The translations under genes and the position numbers were made by a program. Below are positions 49,969 to 59,266 of a stretch of 64,000 bases of DNA, one piece after another; the first letter of the stretch is position 1, and every line of letters starts with the position of its first letter. Source of the DNA: Hymenobacter sp. UV11 (GTDB taxonomy: Bacteria; Bacteroidota; Bacteroidia; Cytophagales; Hymenobacteraceae); contig NZ_SRII01000002.1 in the NCBI RefSeq assembly GCF_004684095.1, positions 310,692 to 374,691 of the forward strand, given 5' to 3'. Under the pieces are notes generated by a model that was not told the DNA's origin, searched no databases, and saw only the letters and a program-made list of their open reading frames with translations.

Positions 49969-51437
49969 GCACCTTACCCCTCTTCGCCCTGCTCACCGAT
50001 GTGGACGTGCTGACCCAGCATGGCAACCCCGACGTGCCCGTGGCGGGCCTCACCCTCGACTCGCGCCAGGCCGCGCCGGGCATGCTGTTCTGCGCCCTGC
50101 GCGGCACGGCCACCGACGGGCACAAGTTCATCGAGCAGGCGGTGAAGCAGGGGGTAGGGGTTGTTATCTGTGAAGAGCTGCCGGCCGAATTGAACCCGGC
50201 CACAACCTACGTGCAGGTGGCCGACTCGGCGGCCGCGCTCGGGCCCATCGCCAGCGCGTTCTACGGCCACCCCTCGCGCCAGCTGGTGCTGGTAGGCGTG
50301 ACCGGCACCAACGGCAAAACCACCTGCGCTACCTTACTGCACAAGCTGTTGCGCGAGCTGGGCTACCACGCCGGCCTGCTGAGCACGGTGCAGAATCAGA
50401 TTGACGAAACCGTGCTGGCCAGCACCCACACCACGCCCGACGCCATCCGGCTCAACGCCCTGCTGGCCGATATGGTGGCCGCCGGCTGCACCCACGCCTG
50501 CATGGAGGTGAGCAGCCATGCCGTGGCCCAGCACCGCATCGGCGGCCTGCGCTTCGCGGGCGGCCTTTTCACCAATCTCACCCACGACCACCTCGACTAC
50601 CACGGCACGTTTGATAATTACCTGAAGGCTAAGAAAGGCTTTTTCGACGCGCTGCCTAAAACAGCCTTCGCCCTCACCAATGCCGATGACAAGCGCGGCC
50701 CGGTGATGCTGCAAAACACGGCCGCCCGCCGCGCCACCTACTCGCTGCGCTCGGCCGCCGACTTCCGGGCCCGGCTTATCGCGAATGAGATGCACGGCCT
50801 GCTGCTCGAAATAGACGACCGCGAGGTGCATTTTCGGCTCATCGGCGTCTTCAATGCTTATAACCTGCTGGCCGTGTATGGCGCGGCCGTGCTGCTGGGC
50901 GAGGACCCCACGGAGGTGCTCACCATCCTCTCGGGCCTGACCACTGCGCCCGGCCGCTTCGAGCCGGTGACCGTACCGGGCCAGTCCATCGCCGGCCTCG
51001 TGGACTACGCCCACACGCCCGACGCGCTCGAAAACGTGCTCCAGACCCTGCACCAGACGCGCCGCCCCGAGCAGCGCATCATCACGGTGGTGGGCTGCGG
51101 CGGCAACCGCGACGCCACCAAACGCCCCATCATGGCCCGGCTCGCCGCCCAGCTTTCGGATGAGGTAATCCTGACCTCCGACAACCCGCGCGATGAGGAC
51201 CCGCTCGACATCCTGCGCCAGATGGAGGCCGGCCTCCTACCCCCCACCGACGCCCACACCCAAACCATTGCCGACCGCCGCGCCGCTATTCGGGCCGCCG
51301 TGGCCCTGGCCCGCCCCACCGACCTCGTGCTGGTAGCCGGCAAAGGCCACGAAACCTACCAGGAAATCAAAGGCGTGAAAACGCACTTCGACGATAGGGA
51401 AGAACTGCGAGCGGCGCTACTTGAAATTAAAAATTAA
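49965..51437 (+). CDS. murE: UDP-N-acetylmuramoyl-L-alanyl-D-glutamate--2,6-diaminopimelate ligase
   Basis: Mur ligase of 490 residues adding the third stem-peptide amino acid in the cytoplasm. The ATP loop is VTGTNGKTTCATL. Conserved Mur residues are in THTTPDAI, LTHDHLDYHGTFDNYLKAKKGFF and the Lys/His region GLVDYAHTPDALEN. The specificity motif D406-NPR (in LTSDNPRDEDP) indicates meso-diaminopimelate rather than lysine. The start ATG overlaps the ftsI stop (ATGA). No murF is found in the cluster. Confidence 0.97.
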   Translation: MSTLPLFALLTDVDVLTQHGNPDVPVAGLTLDSRQAAPGMLFCALRGTATDGHKFIEQAVKQGVGVVICEELPAELNPATTYVQVADSAAALGPIASAFYGHPSRQLVLVGVTGTNGKTTCATLLHKLLRELGYHAGLLSTVQNQIDETVLASTHTTPDAIRLNALLADMVAAGCTHACMEVSSHAVAQHRIGGLRFAGGLFTNLTHDHLDYHGTFDNYLKAKKGFFDALPKTAFALTNADDKRGPVMLQNTAARRATYSLRSAADFRARLIANEMHGLLLEIDDREVHFRLIGVFNAYNLLAVYGAAVLLGEDPTEVLTILSGLTTAPGRFEPVTVPGQSIAGLVDYAHTPDALENVLQTLHQTRRPEQRIITVVGCGGNRDATKRPIMARLAAQLSDEVILTSDNPRDEDPLDILRQMEAGLLPPTDAHTQTIADRRAAIRAAVALARPTDLVLVAGKGHETYQEIKGVKTHFDDREELRAALLEIKN

Positions 51438-51453
51438 AAGTTATGAGCCAATT

Positions 51454-51551
51454 GTCATTGCGAGCGAAGCGCGGCAATCGCACCTGAACGATGGACGAAC
51501 GACCGGCGCTGGCACCGTTCTGGTGCGATTGCTTCGCAGGCTCGCAATGAC
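51454..51551. repeat. palindromic element, type B (copy B2)
   Basis: Inverted repeat GTCATTGCGAGCGAAGCG... / ...GCTTCGCAGGCTCGCAATGAC between murE and mraY. The inner arms CAATCGCACC / GGTGCGATTG are as in B1. The right arm has AGGC where the left has none, so symmetry is imperfect. TTATGAG / CTCATAA extends the symmetry outside. Confidence 0.9.
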
Positions 51552-51573
51552 CAACGACTCATAATTCAACAAA

Positions 51574-52794
51574 ATGCTATACTACCTTTTTCGCTACCTG
51601 CACGAACACTATCACCTGCCCGGCGCGGGTGTGTTTCAGTACACCACGTTTCGGGCGGCGCTCTCCGTTATCGTATCGCTGCTCATCGCCCAGATATTCG
51701 GGGGCAAGCTCATCAACGTGCTGCAAAAAAAGCAGCTTGGCGAAACCATCCGCGACCTCGGCCTGCAGGGCCAGAACGAGAAGAAAGGTACGCCAACCAT
51801 GGGCGGCCTCATCATCCTGCTGGCTATTCTGGTGCCCGTGCTGCTGTTTGCGCGCCTGCGCAATATCTACATTATCCTGATGCTGCTCAGCACGGTTTGG
51901 CTCGGACTAATCGGGTTTCTGGACGACTACATCAAGATTTTCCGCAAGAATAAAGAAGGCCTGAGCGGGCGATTTAAAGTGCTGGGTCAGATTGGCTTAG
52001 GTATCACGGTGGGCTGGGTGCTGTTTTACAGCAACGAGATTACGGTGCGCGAGTATTTGCTGCCCAATGGCCAGTATTCAGCCGTCGATGCCAGCAAGGT
52101 ATTTAAAGACGTGCACCTGGCCATTACGACAGTGCCGTTCATGAAAAATAACGAGCTGAACTACGGCGACTTGTTTGCTCAGGCTGGCACGGCTTTCCAA
52201 GGGCTGTACGGCCTGTTTTACATTCCCATTGTGGTTTTTCTGGTTACGGCCATCAGCAATGGCGCCAACCTTACCGACGGCCTCGACGGCCTAGCGGCCG
52301 GTACGTCGGCCATTATCGGGGTCACGCTGGCTATTTTTGCCTTTGTGAGCGGTAATGCCTTTTTAGCTGATTATCTGGATGTTATGTTTATTCCGGATTC
52401 GGGTGAGCTGGTTATTTTCTGCACGGCCTTCGTGGGGGCTTGCATTGGCTTTCTGTGGTATAACTCTTACCCGGCGCAAGTTTTTATGGGTGATACCGGC
52501 TCGCTGGCCCTCGGCGGCATTATCACCGTGCTGGCCCTGGCGGTGCGCAAAGAGCTGCTGATTCCCATTCTGTGCGGGGTGTTTATCATCGAAAATCTCT
52601 CAGTAGTGGTGCAGGTAGGCTGGTTTAAATACACCAAGCGCAAGTATGGCGAAGGCCGTCGCCTGCTGCGCATGTCGCCACTACACCACCACTACCAGAA
52701 GCTCGGCTACCACGAATCCAAAATCGTATCGCGGTTCTGGATTGTAGGTATTATGCTGGCCGTCATCACGTTGGTTACGTTGAAATTGCGCTAA
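51574..52794 (+). CDS. mraY: phospho-N-acetylmuramoyl-pentapeptide-transferase
   Basis: Integral membrane enzyme making lipid I, 406 residues with about ten helices. Signatures are [14 protein letters not shown], the Asp pair [28 protein letters not shown] with the catalytic Asp region, [13 protein letters not shown], and [12 protein letters not shown]. The segment before NGANLTDG (about residues 165-220: [20 protein letters not shown] ...) is longer than in E. coli, as is usual in Bacteroidota. It starts at the ATG at 51574 after the B2 palindrome and is followed within 2 bases by the D2 palindrome. Confidence 0.97.
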   Translation: MLYYLFRYLHEHYHLPGAGVFQYTTFRAALSVIVSLLIAQIFGGKLINVLQKKQLGETIRDLGLQGQNEKKGTPTMGGLIILLAILVPVLLFARLRNIYIILMLLSTVWLGLIGFLDDYIKIFRKNKEGLSGRFKVLGQIGLGITVGWVLFYSNEITVREYLLPNGQYSAVDASKVFKDVHLAITTVPFMKNNELNYGDLFAQAGTAFQGLYGLFYIPIVVFLVTAISNGANLTDGLDGLAAGTSAIIGVTLAIFAFVSGNAFLADYLDVMFIPDSGELVIFCTAFVGACIGFLWYNSYPAQVFMGDTGSLALGGIITVLALAVRKELLIPILCGVFIIENLSVVVQVGWFKYTKRKYGEGRRLLRMSPLHHHYQKLGYHESKIVSRFWIVGIMLAVITLVTLKLR

Positions 52795-52796
52795 GA

Positions 52797-52872
52797 TGTA
52801 GGGTAAGCTTTAGCTTGCCAGTTGATTGTAAAATAGCTAATTAGAAAAAGGCAAGCTAAAGCTTACCCTACA
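52797..52872. repeat. GTAAGCTTTAGCTTGC inverted pair (D2)
   Basis: TGTAGGGTAAGCTTTAGCTT at 52797 onward is mirrored by its complement ending GCTTACCCTACA at 52872, around an AT-rich loop of about 30 bases. It fills the entire mraY-murD gap. Confidence 0.92.
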
Positions 52873-52875
52873 CGT

Positions 52876-54255
52876 ATGAACATTGTCATCTTAGGAGCCG
52901 CCGAGAGTGGGGTAGGGGCCGCGCTGCTGGCGCAGGCCAAGGGCCACACCGTGTTCGTGTCGGACCGCGGCGTTATCCAGGCCGACTACAAGGACAAGCT
53001 GACCAAAGCCGGCATCGAGTTCGAGGAAAACCAACACTCGCTCGACCGCATTCTGCAAGCCGACAAAGTGGTAAAAAGCCCCGGTATCCCCGAAAAAGCG
53101 GCCGTTATCAAGGCGCTGCGCGAGCAGAAAATTCCGATTATATCGGAGATTGAGTTTGCCAGCCATTACACCAAGGCGCGCTTTATTGCCATTACGGGTA
53201 CCAACGGCAAGACCACGACCACGCTGCTTACCTACCACTTATTGAAGGAAGCCGGCCTGAACGTGGGCCTGGCCGGCAACGTAGGCTACTCGCTGGCCGA
53301 GCAGGTAATCGAGGATAAATTCAAGTATTACGTGCTGGAATTAAGTAGCTTTCAGCTCGATGATATCGACCGTTTTCAGCCCTGGATTGCGGTGCTGCTC
53401 AACATCACGCCCGACCACCTCGACCGCTACAACTACTCGCTCGAAGCCTACGCCCGCGCCAAGCTCAATATCGTGCGCAATCAGGACAGCGACGGCACGT
53501 TCATCTACAACGCCGACGACGAGAATATTCAGCGCTATTTCAAAGCCGCGCTGCGGCCGATGCACCAGATGCCCTTCAGCCTGCATCACCGCACCGATTT
53601 TCAGCTCGGCGGCTACTACGAAAAGCAGGACGCCGTGCGTCTCGATTTGCTACCCGGCTACTACAGCCCCACCGAGCTTATCAGCACTTCCCGCTCGCCG
53701 CTCATCGGCGAGCACAACCGGCAGAACGTGCTGGCGGCCATACTAGTAGCGCGGGTGGCGGGTGTAGCGCCCGCCGCCATTGAGCAGGCGCTCGCCAGCT
53801 TCCACAACGCCGAGCACCGCCTGCAGCTCGTGGCCGAAATCAACGGCGTGGAGTACATCAACGACAGCAAGGCCACCAACGTGGAGGCGGCCTGGTACGC
53901 CCTCGACGGCGTGAAGCGGCCCATCGTCTGGATTGCCGGTGGCACCGACAAAGGCAACGATTATGCCTCCGTGCAGCCCCTGGCCGCGCAAAAAGTAAAG
54001 GCGCTCATTTGCCTGGGCGTGGACAATGCCAAGCTGCGTGCCGCGTTTGAAACCCAGGTGCCGCACCTCGAAGAAACCCAAAGTATGGCCGACGCCGTGC
54101 AGCGCGCCGCCGCCCTGGCCGCCCCCGGCGATGTGGTGCTGCTCTCGCCCTGCTGCGCCAGCTTCGACCTGTTCAAAAACTACGAAGACCGCGGCCGCCA
54201 ATTCATGGCTGCCGTGCAGGCCCTACCCCCGTCCGAATCTGCGAAATCAGTTTAA
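52876..54255 (+). CDS. murD: UDP-N-acetylmuramoyl-L-alanine--D-glutamate ligase
   Basis: Mur ligase of 459 residues adding D-Glu. The N-terminal Rossmann part starts NIVILGAAESGVGAALLA. The ATP loop is ITGTNGKTTTTLL, followed by VLELSSFQLDDI, LNITPDHLDRYN, EHRLQLVAEINGVEYINDSKATN and a C-terminal LLSPCCASFDLFKNYEDRG, all family-typical. The start lies 4 bases after the D2 palindrome. ftsW follows after 19 bases. Confidence 0.97.
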   Translation: MNIVILGAAESGVGAALLAQAKGHTVFVSDRGVIQADYKDKLTKAGIEFEENQHSLDRILQADKVVKSPGIPEKAAVIKALREQKIPIISEIEFASHYTKARFIAITGTNGKTTTTLLTYHLLKEAGLNVGLAGNVGYSLAEQVIEDKFKYYVLELSSFQLDDIDRFQPWIAVLLNITPDHLDRYNYSLEAYARAKLNIVRNQDSDGTFIYNADDENIQRYFKAALRPMHQMPFSLHHRTDFQLGGYYEKQDAVRLDLLPGYYSPTELISTSRSPLIGEHNRQNVLAAILVARVAGVAPAAIEQALASFHNAEHRLQLVAEINGVEYINDSKATNVEAAWYALDGVKRPIVWIAGGTDKGNDYASVQPLAAQKVKALICLGVDNAKLRAAFETQVPHLEETQSMADAVQRAAALAAPGDVVLLSPCCASFDLFKNYEDRGRQFMAAVQALPPSESAKSV

Positions 54256-54274
54256 TCCGTTAAATCTGCGATTT

Positions 54275-55474
54275 ATGGAAACCCCTACCCCCCACACGTG
54301 GCTGCAACGCAACCTCAAGGGCGACCCCATTCTGTGGGCCATCGTCATTCTGTTTTCGCTCATCAGCATCGCCGTCGTGTACTCGGCCACCGGCACGCTG
54401 GCGTACCGCAACGAGCTGCACGGCCGTACCGGCTCGGTCGAGCTGATTGTGCTCAAGCACAGTAGCTTGATTTTCATGGGTTTGGGTTTAATGTGGATGG
54501 CCCACCGCATCGATTACCGGCACTACTCGCGGCTATCGCTTTATGCACTGCTGCTGTCGGTGCCGCTTCTGCTTTTCACGTACCTGATGGGCGGCGAAAC
54601 CAACGGCGCCTCGCGCTGGCTCACCATCCCGGTAATTAATCAGACCTTCCAGCCTTCCGACCTGGCCAAGCTAGCGCTCATTTCGCACCTAGCCAGCATG
54701 CTCAGCCGCCGCCAGCAGCACTTGCACGATTTCAAAAGCACGTTGCTACCCGTAATGCTTTGGGTAGGAGCCATTTGTGGATTGATTGTGCTGTCGAACG
54801 CCTCCACGGCGCTGCTACTGTTTCTGACCTGCCTGCTGCTCATGTTCATCGGCCGCGTGCCCATGCGGCAAATGCTGGTGATGGTGCTCATTGGGGCTAC
54901 GCTGGGGGGGGTAGGGCTAGTGGCCGGCCAGCGCTGGAAAACGGTGCAGTCGCGCATCGAGAACTTCTCTAACCCCAATAAAAAGCCCGCTTTCCAGCTG
55001 GAGCATTCGTTTATCGCCATCGCCACGGGCGGCCTCACCGGCAAAGGCCCCGGCAAAAGCACCGAGCGCAACATCATGCCGCACCCGTATTCCGACTTTA
55101 TCTACGCCATTATTATTGAAGAATATGGCATGATTGGCGGCTTGCTGGTGCTGTTTCTCTACCTCGCATTTCTGTATCGAGGGCTCAAAACGGTGATGAA
55201 TAGTCAGGGCGCTTTCGGCGGCCTGCTCTCGGCTGGCTTGAGCTTTAGTCTGGTCTTGCAGGCGATGGTAAATATGGGCGTGGCGGTGGGCCTGGGCCCA
55301 GTCACTGGCCTACCCCTGCCCATGCTGAGCATGGGTGGTACCTCGCTCATTTTCACAGGCTTGAGCGTTGGAATTATCCTCGCCGTGAGCCGCGGCGAGC
55401 GCGAAACCCGCCCCATGACCGGCGAGCCCGCCGACACTGTACGCATCCCCAGCAAGCGCGCGCAGTATGCATGA
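54275..55474 (+). CDS. ftsW: septal peptidoglycan glycosyltransferase FtsW (SEDS family)
   Basis: SEDS polymerase, 399 residues with about ten membrane helices. It starts METPTPHTWLQRNLKGD. Signatures are GGETNGASRWLTIP, FQPSDLAKLALI, the essential Asp/periplasmic segment RIENFSNPNKKPAFQLEHS, IATGGLTGKGPGKS, DFIYAIIIEEYGMIG, and TGLPLPMLSMGGTSL. It works with FtsI in the septum. The open frame extends back into murD in a different frame; the ATG at 54275 is right by homology. The type B3 palindrome follows. Confidence 0.96.
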   Translation: METPTPHTWLQRNLKGDPILWAIVILFSLISIAVVYSATGTLAYRNELHGRTGSVELIVLKHSSLIFMGLGLMWMAHRIDYRHYSRLSLYALLLSVPLLLFTYLMGGETNGASRWLTIPVINQTFQPSDLAKLALISHLASMLSRRQQHLHDFKSTLLPVMLWVGAICGLIVLSNASTALLLFLTCLLLMFIGRVPMRQMLVMVLIGATLGGVGLVAGQRWKTVQSRIENFSNPNKKPAFQLEHSFIAIATGGLTGKGPGKSTERNIMPHPYSDFIYAIIIEEYGMIGGLLVLFLYLAFLYRGLKTVMNSQGAFGGLLSAGLSFSLVLQAMVNMGVAVGLGPVTGLPLPMLSMGGTSLIFTGLSVGIILAVSRGERETRPMTGEPADTVRIPSKRAQYA

Positions 55475-55483
55475 GTAGTAGTT

Positions 55484-55639
55484 GTCATTGCGAGCATGTT
55501 GCGCATCAAGCAAGGGCGAAGTGGAGCGCGGCAATCCTTCCTTGGTCGTTCACTTCATTAAGCTAGTAATCCTATTGTGAAGGAAAGATTGCCGCGCTCC
55601 ACTTCGCCCTTGCTTGATGCGCAACATGCTCGCAATGAC
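55484..55639. repeat. palindromic element, type B with inserted module (copy B3)
   Basis: A very long inverted repeat with arms of about 53 bases. The ends are GTCATTGCGAGC / GCTCGCAATGAC and the inner core GCGCGGCAATC / GATTGCCGCGC, as in other type B copies. An extra module containing GCGCATCAAGCAAGGGCGAA and GTGGA is present, exactly mirrored, in both arms. Located between ftsW and murG. Confidence 0.95.
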
Positions 55640-55669
55640 AGACTATTGTAAACGAATAAAATTAAATCC

Positions 55670-56758
55670 ATGAAATTCATCATCTCCGGCGGCGGTACGG
55701 GCGGGCATATTTTCCCGGCGGTGGCAATTGCGAATGAAATTCGGCGGCGGCAGCCCGACGCCGAGATTTTATTCGTGGGCGCCAACGGCCGCATGGAGAT
55801 GACGCGCGTGCCTGAGGCCGGCTATGATATTGTGGGCCTAGATATTACCGGTTTGCAGCGCCGCCTCACGCCACAAAATATTATGTTCCCGGTGCGGGTA
55901 TTTCGGTCGGTGCGCAAGGCGGGAAAATTAATTCAGGAATTCCGGCCCGACGTCGTAGTGGGGGTAGGCGGCTATGCCTCGGCCCCGGTATTATTGGCCG
56001 CTACCTCGCGCGGTATTCCGAGCTTAATTCAGGAGCAGAATTCGTACGCTGGTCTGGTTAATAAATTACTGGGCCGCCGCGTGAGTAAAATCTGCGTGGC
56101 CTACGACGGCATGGAAAAATTCTTTCCGGCCGATAAAATCGTGCTCACCGGCAACCCCGTGCGTACCGAAATTGCCCACGGCCAGTGCGCCGAAGCCCAG
56201 CAGTTTTTCAACCTCGACCCCGCTAAGAAAACCTTGCTCGTGGTAGGCGGCAGCCTCGGCGCGCGCACCCTCAACCTGGCCACCGCCGCCGCCCTACCCC
56301 GCCTGCGCGAGGCAGGCGTGCAGCTGCTCTGGCAAACCGGCAAGCTCTACTACCCTGAGGCCCAGCAGCAAGCCGCGCCCTACGCCGCCGACCACCTGCA
56401 AGCCCTGGAATTTATCCGGCGCATGGACCTGGCCTACGCCGCCGCCGACGTAGTAATCAGCCGGGCCGGGGCGCTCTCAGTATCAGAGCTTTGCCTCACG
56501 GGTAAGGCGAGTGTGCTGGTGCCATCGCCCAACGTGGCTGAGGACCACCAAACCAAAAACGCGCTGTCGCTGGTGAGCAAAGGAGCGGCCGTGCTCATTA
56601 CTGATGCCCACGCCGCTGAGCGCCTCTACGATGAAGCACTGCGTCTGCTGGCCGACCCCGCGCGCCAGCAGCAGCTCAGCCAGCGCGTGCAGGAATTGGC
56701 CCGCCCCGACGCGACCACGGCGATTGTGGACGAATTATTTAAGCTATTGAAAAAATAA
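55670..56758 (+). CDS. murG: UDP-GlcNAc--lipid I N-acetylglucosaminyltransferase
   Basis: Peripheral membrane GT28 enzyme making lipid II, 362 residues. The G-loop is ISGGGTGGHIFPAVAIANEI, the second G-loop is GVGGYASAPVLLAA, and acceptor-side residues are in IQEQNSYAGLVNKLL. The donor-binding C-domain has VVGGSLGARTLN and DVVISRAGALSVSEL with PSPNVAEDHQTKNA. It starts at the ATG at 55670, 30 bases after the B3 palindrome. Confidence 0.97.
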   Translation: MKFIISGGGTGGHIFPAVAIANEIRRRQPDAEILFVGANGRMEMTRVPEAGYDIVGLDITGLQRRLTPQNIMFPVRVFRSVRKAGKLIQEFRPDVVVGVGGYASAPVLLAATSRGIPSLIQEQNSYAGLVNKLLGRRVSKICVAYDGMEKFFPADKIVLTGNPVRTEIAHGQCAEAQQFFNLDPAKKTLLVVGGSLGARTLNLATAAALPRLREAGVQLLWQTGKLYYPEAQQQAAPYAADHLQALEFIRRMDLAYAAADVVISRAGALSVSELCLTGKASVLVPSPNVAEDHQTKNALSLVSKGAAVLITDAHAAERLYDEALRLLADPARQQQLSQRVQELARPDATTAIVDELFKLLKK

Positions 56759-56776
56759 AACCGAATAAAAAAGGCT

Positions 56777-56889
56777 GTCCTGCTGAGCGCAACGAAGTGG
56801 AGCCGAAGCATCTGGCTCGCATCGTTGACCGATTGAGTTACCAATTCAAGCGAGATGCTTCGACTCCACTTCGTTGCGCTCAGCAGGAC
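56777..56889. repeat. palindromic element, chimeric type C
   Basis: An inverted repeat with ends GTCCTGCTGAGCGCAACGAA / TTCGTTGCGCTCAGCAGGAC, then GTGGAG, then the type A inner module CGAAGCATCT (mirrored AGATGCTTCG). It combines type A ends and core with a middle module (CGAAGTGGAG) also found in B3. Located between murG and murC. Confidence 0.93.
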
Positions 56890-56904
56890 GTTCTAAATTA
56901 AAAA

Positions 56905-58290
56905 ATGCAGCAATTTCCCTTTATATTTTTTCTCGGTATTGGCGGCATTGGCATGTCGGCGCTGGCGCGCTGGTTTAAGGCCAACGGCCACCAGGTGAGC
57001 GGTTACGACAAAACCGAAACGCCCCTTACGCAAGCTTTGCAGGCCGAAGGAATTGCCGTGCACTACGCCGACGCGGTGGAAAATATTCCGCTGGAAATTC
57101 GGGAAAATAAAGCGCAGACGCTGGTGGTGCTCACGCCCGCCATTCCGGCCACTAGCCTGGAATGGGCGTGGCTGCGTGAGCAGGGCTACGATATTCGCAA
57201 GCGCAGCCAGGTACTGGGCGTGCTCACCGAAGGCCGGCCCACCATCGCGGTGGCCGGCACCCACGGCAAAACCACTACCAGCAGCATGGTGGCGCATTTG
57301 CTCAAGCACGCGGGCCTCGACGCCGGCGCATTTTTGGGCGGTATTGCGGTGAATCTGGGCTCGAATTTATTGCTGCCTGCCAGCCCCAACGCGCCTGTGG
57401 TGGTAGAGGCCGACGAGTACGACCGCAGCTTCCTGACGCTGCACCCCGACGTGGCCATTGTGACCAGCACCGACGCCGACCACCTCGATATCTACGGCGA
57501 GCAAAGCGCGCTGATTGACTCATTTTGCCAGTTTGTGAGCCAGATTAAGCCCGGTGGTACGCTGCTGCTCAACCACACGGCTGATGCGCGGGTGGCCGCC
57601 GCCGTGCCGCCCGGCACGCGGGTGCTGCGCTACGGCCTCACGGCCGCGCAGGGCGCCGATTTATTTGCCGGGAATATTACGGTTGAAGGCCACCAGTTTC
57701 ACTTCGATTACCACGGGCCGCAGGGGGTAGTAAAGGAGTTAAAGCTGGCCGTGCCGGGATTTCACAACGTAGAAAATATGCTGGCGGCAGCGGCAGCGGC
57801 GCAAATTTTTGGCGTCACTACATCGCAATTGCCTGAGGCTGTGGCTGCCTACCGAGGAGTAAAGCGGCGCTTCGAATTTATCGTAACCGGCCCGGACAAA
57901 GTGTACGTAGACGACTACGCCCACCACCCGCGCGAGATTGAGGCTTTTTTACGGTCCCTAAAAGCGCTGTACCCGAACAAGAAGTTACGCGTCATTTTTC
58001 AGCCTCATTTATTTACCCGCACCCGCGATTTTGCCGAGGGTTTTTCGCAGAGCCTGAGCCTGGCCGACGAAGTGGTTTTGCTGGATATTTACCCGGCCCG
58101 CGAGCTACCCCTGCCAGGCATCACGGCAGAGATGCTTTTGGCTAACATTACCTCCGAAGCTAAATCGCTGCAAACCAAAGCACAAGTATTGGAAAATGTG
58201 AAAAATAATCCTACTTTTGACATACTGGCGACCGTAGGCGCCGGCGACATTGATACGCTGGTGCCGCAGCTGAAAAATATCCTCAGCTAA
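56905..58290 (+). CDS. murC: UDP-N-acetylmuramate--L-alanine ligase
   Basis: Mur ligase of 461 residues adding L-Ala. The N-terminal domain starts FFLGIGGIGMSALARWF. The ATP loop is VAGTHGKTTTSSMV, followed by VVEADEYDRSFL, TSTDADHLDIYG, YVDDYAHHPREIEAFL and FQPHLFTRTRDFAEGF. All are diagnostic for MurC. It is followed by a 132-base gap ahead of ftsQ. Confidence 0.97.
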   Translation: MQQFPFIFFLGIGGIGMSALARWFKANGHQVSGYDKTETPLTQALQAEGIAVHYADAVENIPLEIRENKAQTLVVLTPAIPATSLEWAWLREQGYDIRKRSQVLGVLTEGRPTIAVAGTHGKTTTSSMVAHLLKHAGLDAGAFLGGIAVNLGSNLLLPASPNAPVVVEADEYDRSFLTLHPDVAIVTSTDADHLDIYGEQSALIDSFCQFVSQIKPGGTLLLNHTADARVAAAVPPGTRVLRYGLTAAQGADLFAGNITVEGHQFHFDYHGPQGVVKELKLAVPGFHNVENMLAAAAAAQIFGVTTSQLPEAVAAYRGVKRRFEFIVTGPDKVYVDDYAHHPREIEAFLRSLKALYPNKKLRVIFQPHLFTRTRDFAEGFSQSLSLADEVVLLDIYPARELPLPGITAEMLLANITSEAKSLQTKAQVLENVKNNPTFDILATVGAGDIDTLVPQLKNILS

Positions 58291-58422
58291 CTAGTTTTCG
58301 CTAGCAGCTACTTCGGCTTTTTATTTTGAAAAAACAGTCATTCGCTACTTAATTAATTACCCCAAAATAAGCGCCGTTTGCACCTGCGAAATCAGCTCAA
58401 CCGGCGTTAGTCCGCGATTATT

Positions 58423-59181
58423 ATGAATAAGACCGTTCGCAATCTGCTCGTCGCGTTGGCCAGCCTGCTAGGCTTGGGTGGCATGGCCGCGTTTGCGGCG
58501 TTGCGCCAAGCCCATCGCCCGGTGCAGAATATTGTGGTGAACGTGGCCAACGAGTTCGATAATTATTTTATCAGCGAGCGGGGCGTTACGGCGCTACTAA
58601 CCAATGGCGGCAAAGAGCCGGTAATTGGTACCGTGCCCGAAGGCCCACGCCTGCGCGAATTGGAAGGCCGCCTCCAGGCGCACCCATTTGTGCGCGATGC
58701 GCAGGTGTATCGCGACCTGGCTGGCAACCTGCACGCCGATATTCACCAAAACCGTCCCATCGCCCGGCTCGTACACCCCGACGACCGCCTCGATACTTAT
58801 GTTGATGCCAATGGCCGACGCCTACCCCTCTCGCCGCTCTACACGGCGCGGGTGGCCACGGTAAGCCGGGCAGGCGGCGGTACCCTGCCCCCCACTTTTT
58901 TTCAAGATAGCACCAGCCGCGGCTACCTCGATTTTCTGCGCTACGTTGATGAACACCCCTTTTGGCGCGCCCAGGTAGCCGAGGTTTTTGTGGAGCCGGG
59001 CGGCAAGCTCAGCTTCACGCAACAGGTGGGCGACCAGCGTATAGAATTTGGTGCGCCGGAAGATATTTCTGGAAAATTCGCGAAATTGATGGTATTTTAC
59101 CGTCAAATTCCCTCAGTTTTAGGCTGGGATACCTACCACCGCGTGAACGTGGAATACCAAAACCAAATAATCTGCGAGTAG
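58423..59181 (+). CDS. ftsQ: division protein FtsQ
   Basis: Bitopic division protein, 252 residues. A short cytoplasmic tail and one membrane helix (about 7-28: NLLVALASLLGLGGMAAFAAL) precede a POTRA-like domain (about 35-105: NIVVNVANEFDNYFISERGV ... LEGRLQAHPFVRDAQVYRDL) and a beta domain ending VFYRQIPSVLGWDTYHRVNV. The lengths and the position between murC and ftsA support FtsQ; sequence conservation is low as is usual. Confidence 0.9.
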   Translation: MNKTVRNLLVALASLLGLGGMAAFAALRQAHRPVQNIVVNVANEFDNYFISERGVTALLTNGGKEPVIGTVPEGPRLRELEGRLQAHPFVRDAQVYRDLAGNLHADIHQNRPIARLVHPDDRLDTYVDANGRRLPLSPLYTARVATVSRAGGGTLPPTFFQDSTSRGYLDFLRYVDEHPFWRAQVAEVFVEPGGKLSFTQQVGDQRIEFGAPEDISGKFAKLMVFYRQIPSVLGWDTYHRVNVEYQNQIICE

Positions 59182-59266
59182 TAACCGCCTGTTAATCAAA
59201 AATATATTTTTTAGCTATTTTGCTAACTAATTTAGTCACTGCTCTTTCACTGCCCACTACATCCAC

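Noticed and set aside
51438..51573. Missing murF between murE and mraY, perhaps as a pseudogene
   Set aside because: The gap is only 136 bases and is filled by palindrome B2. No MurF remnants are visible. Absence of murF from the dcw cluster is common in this phylum.
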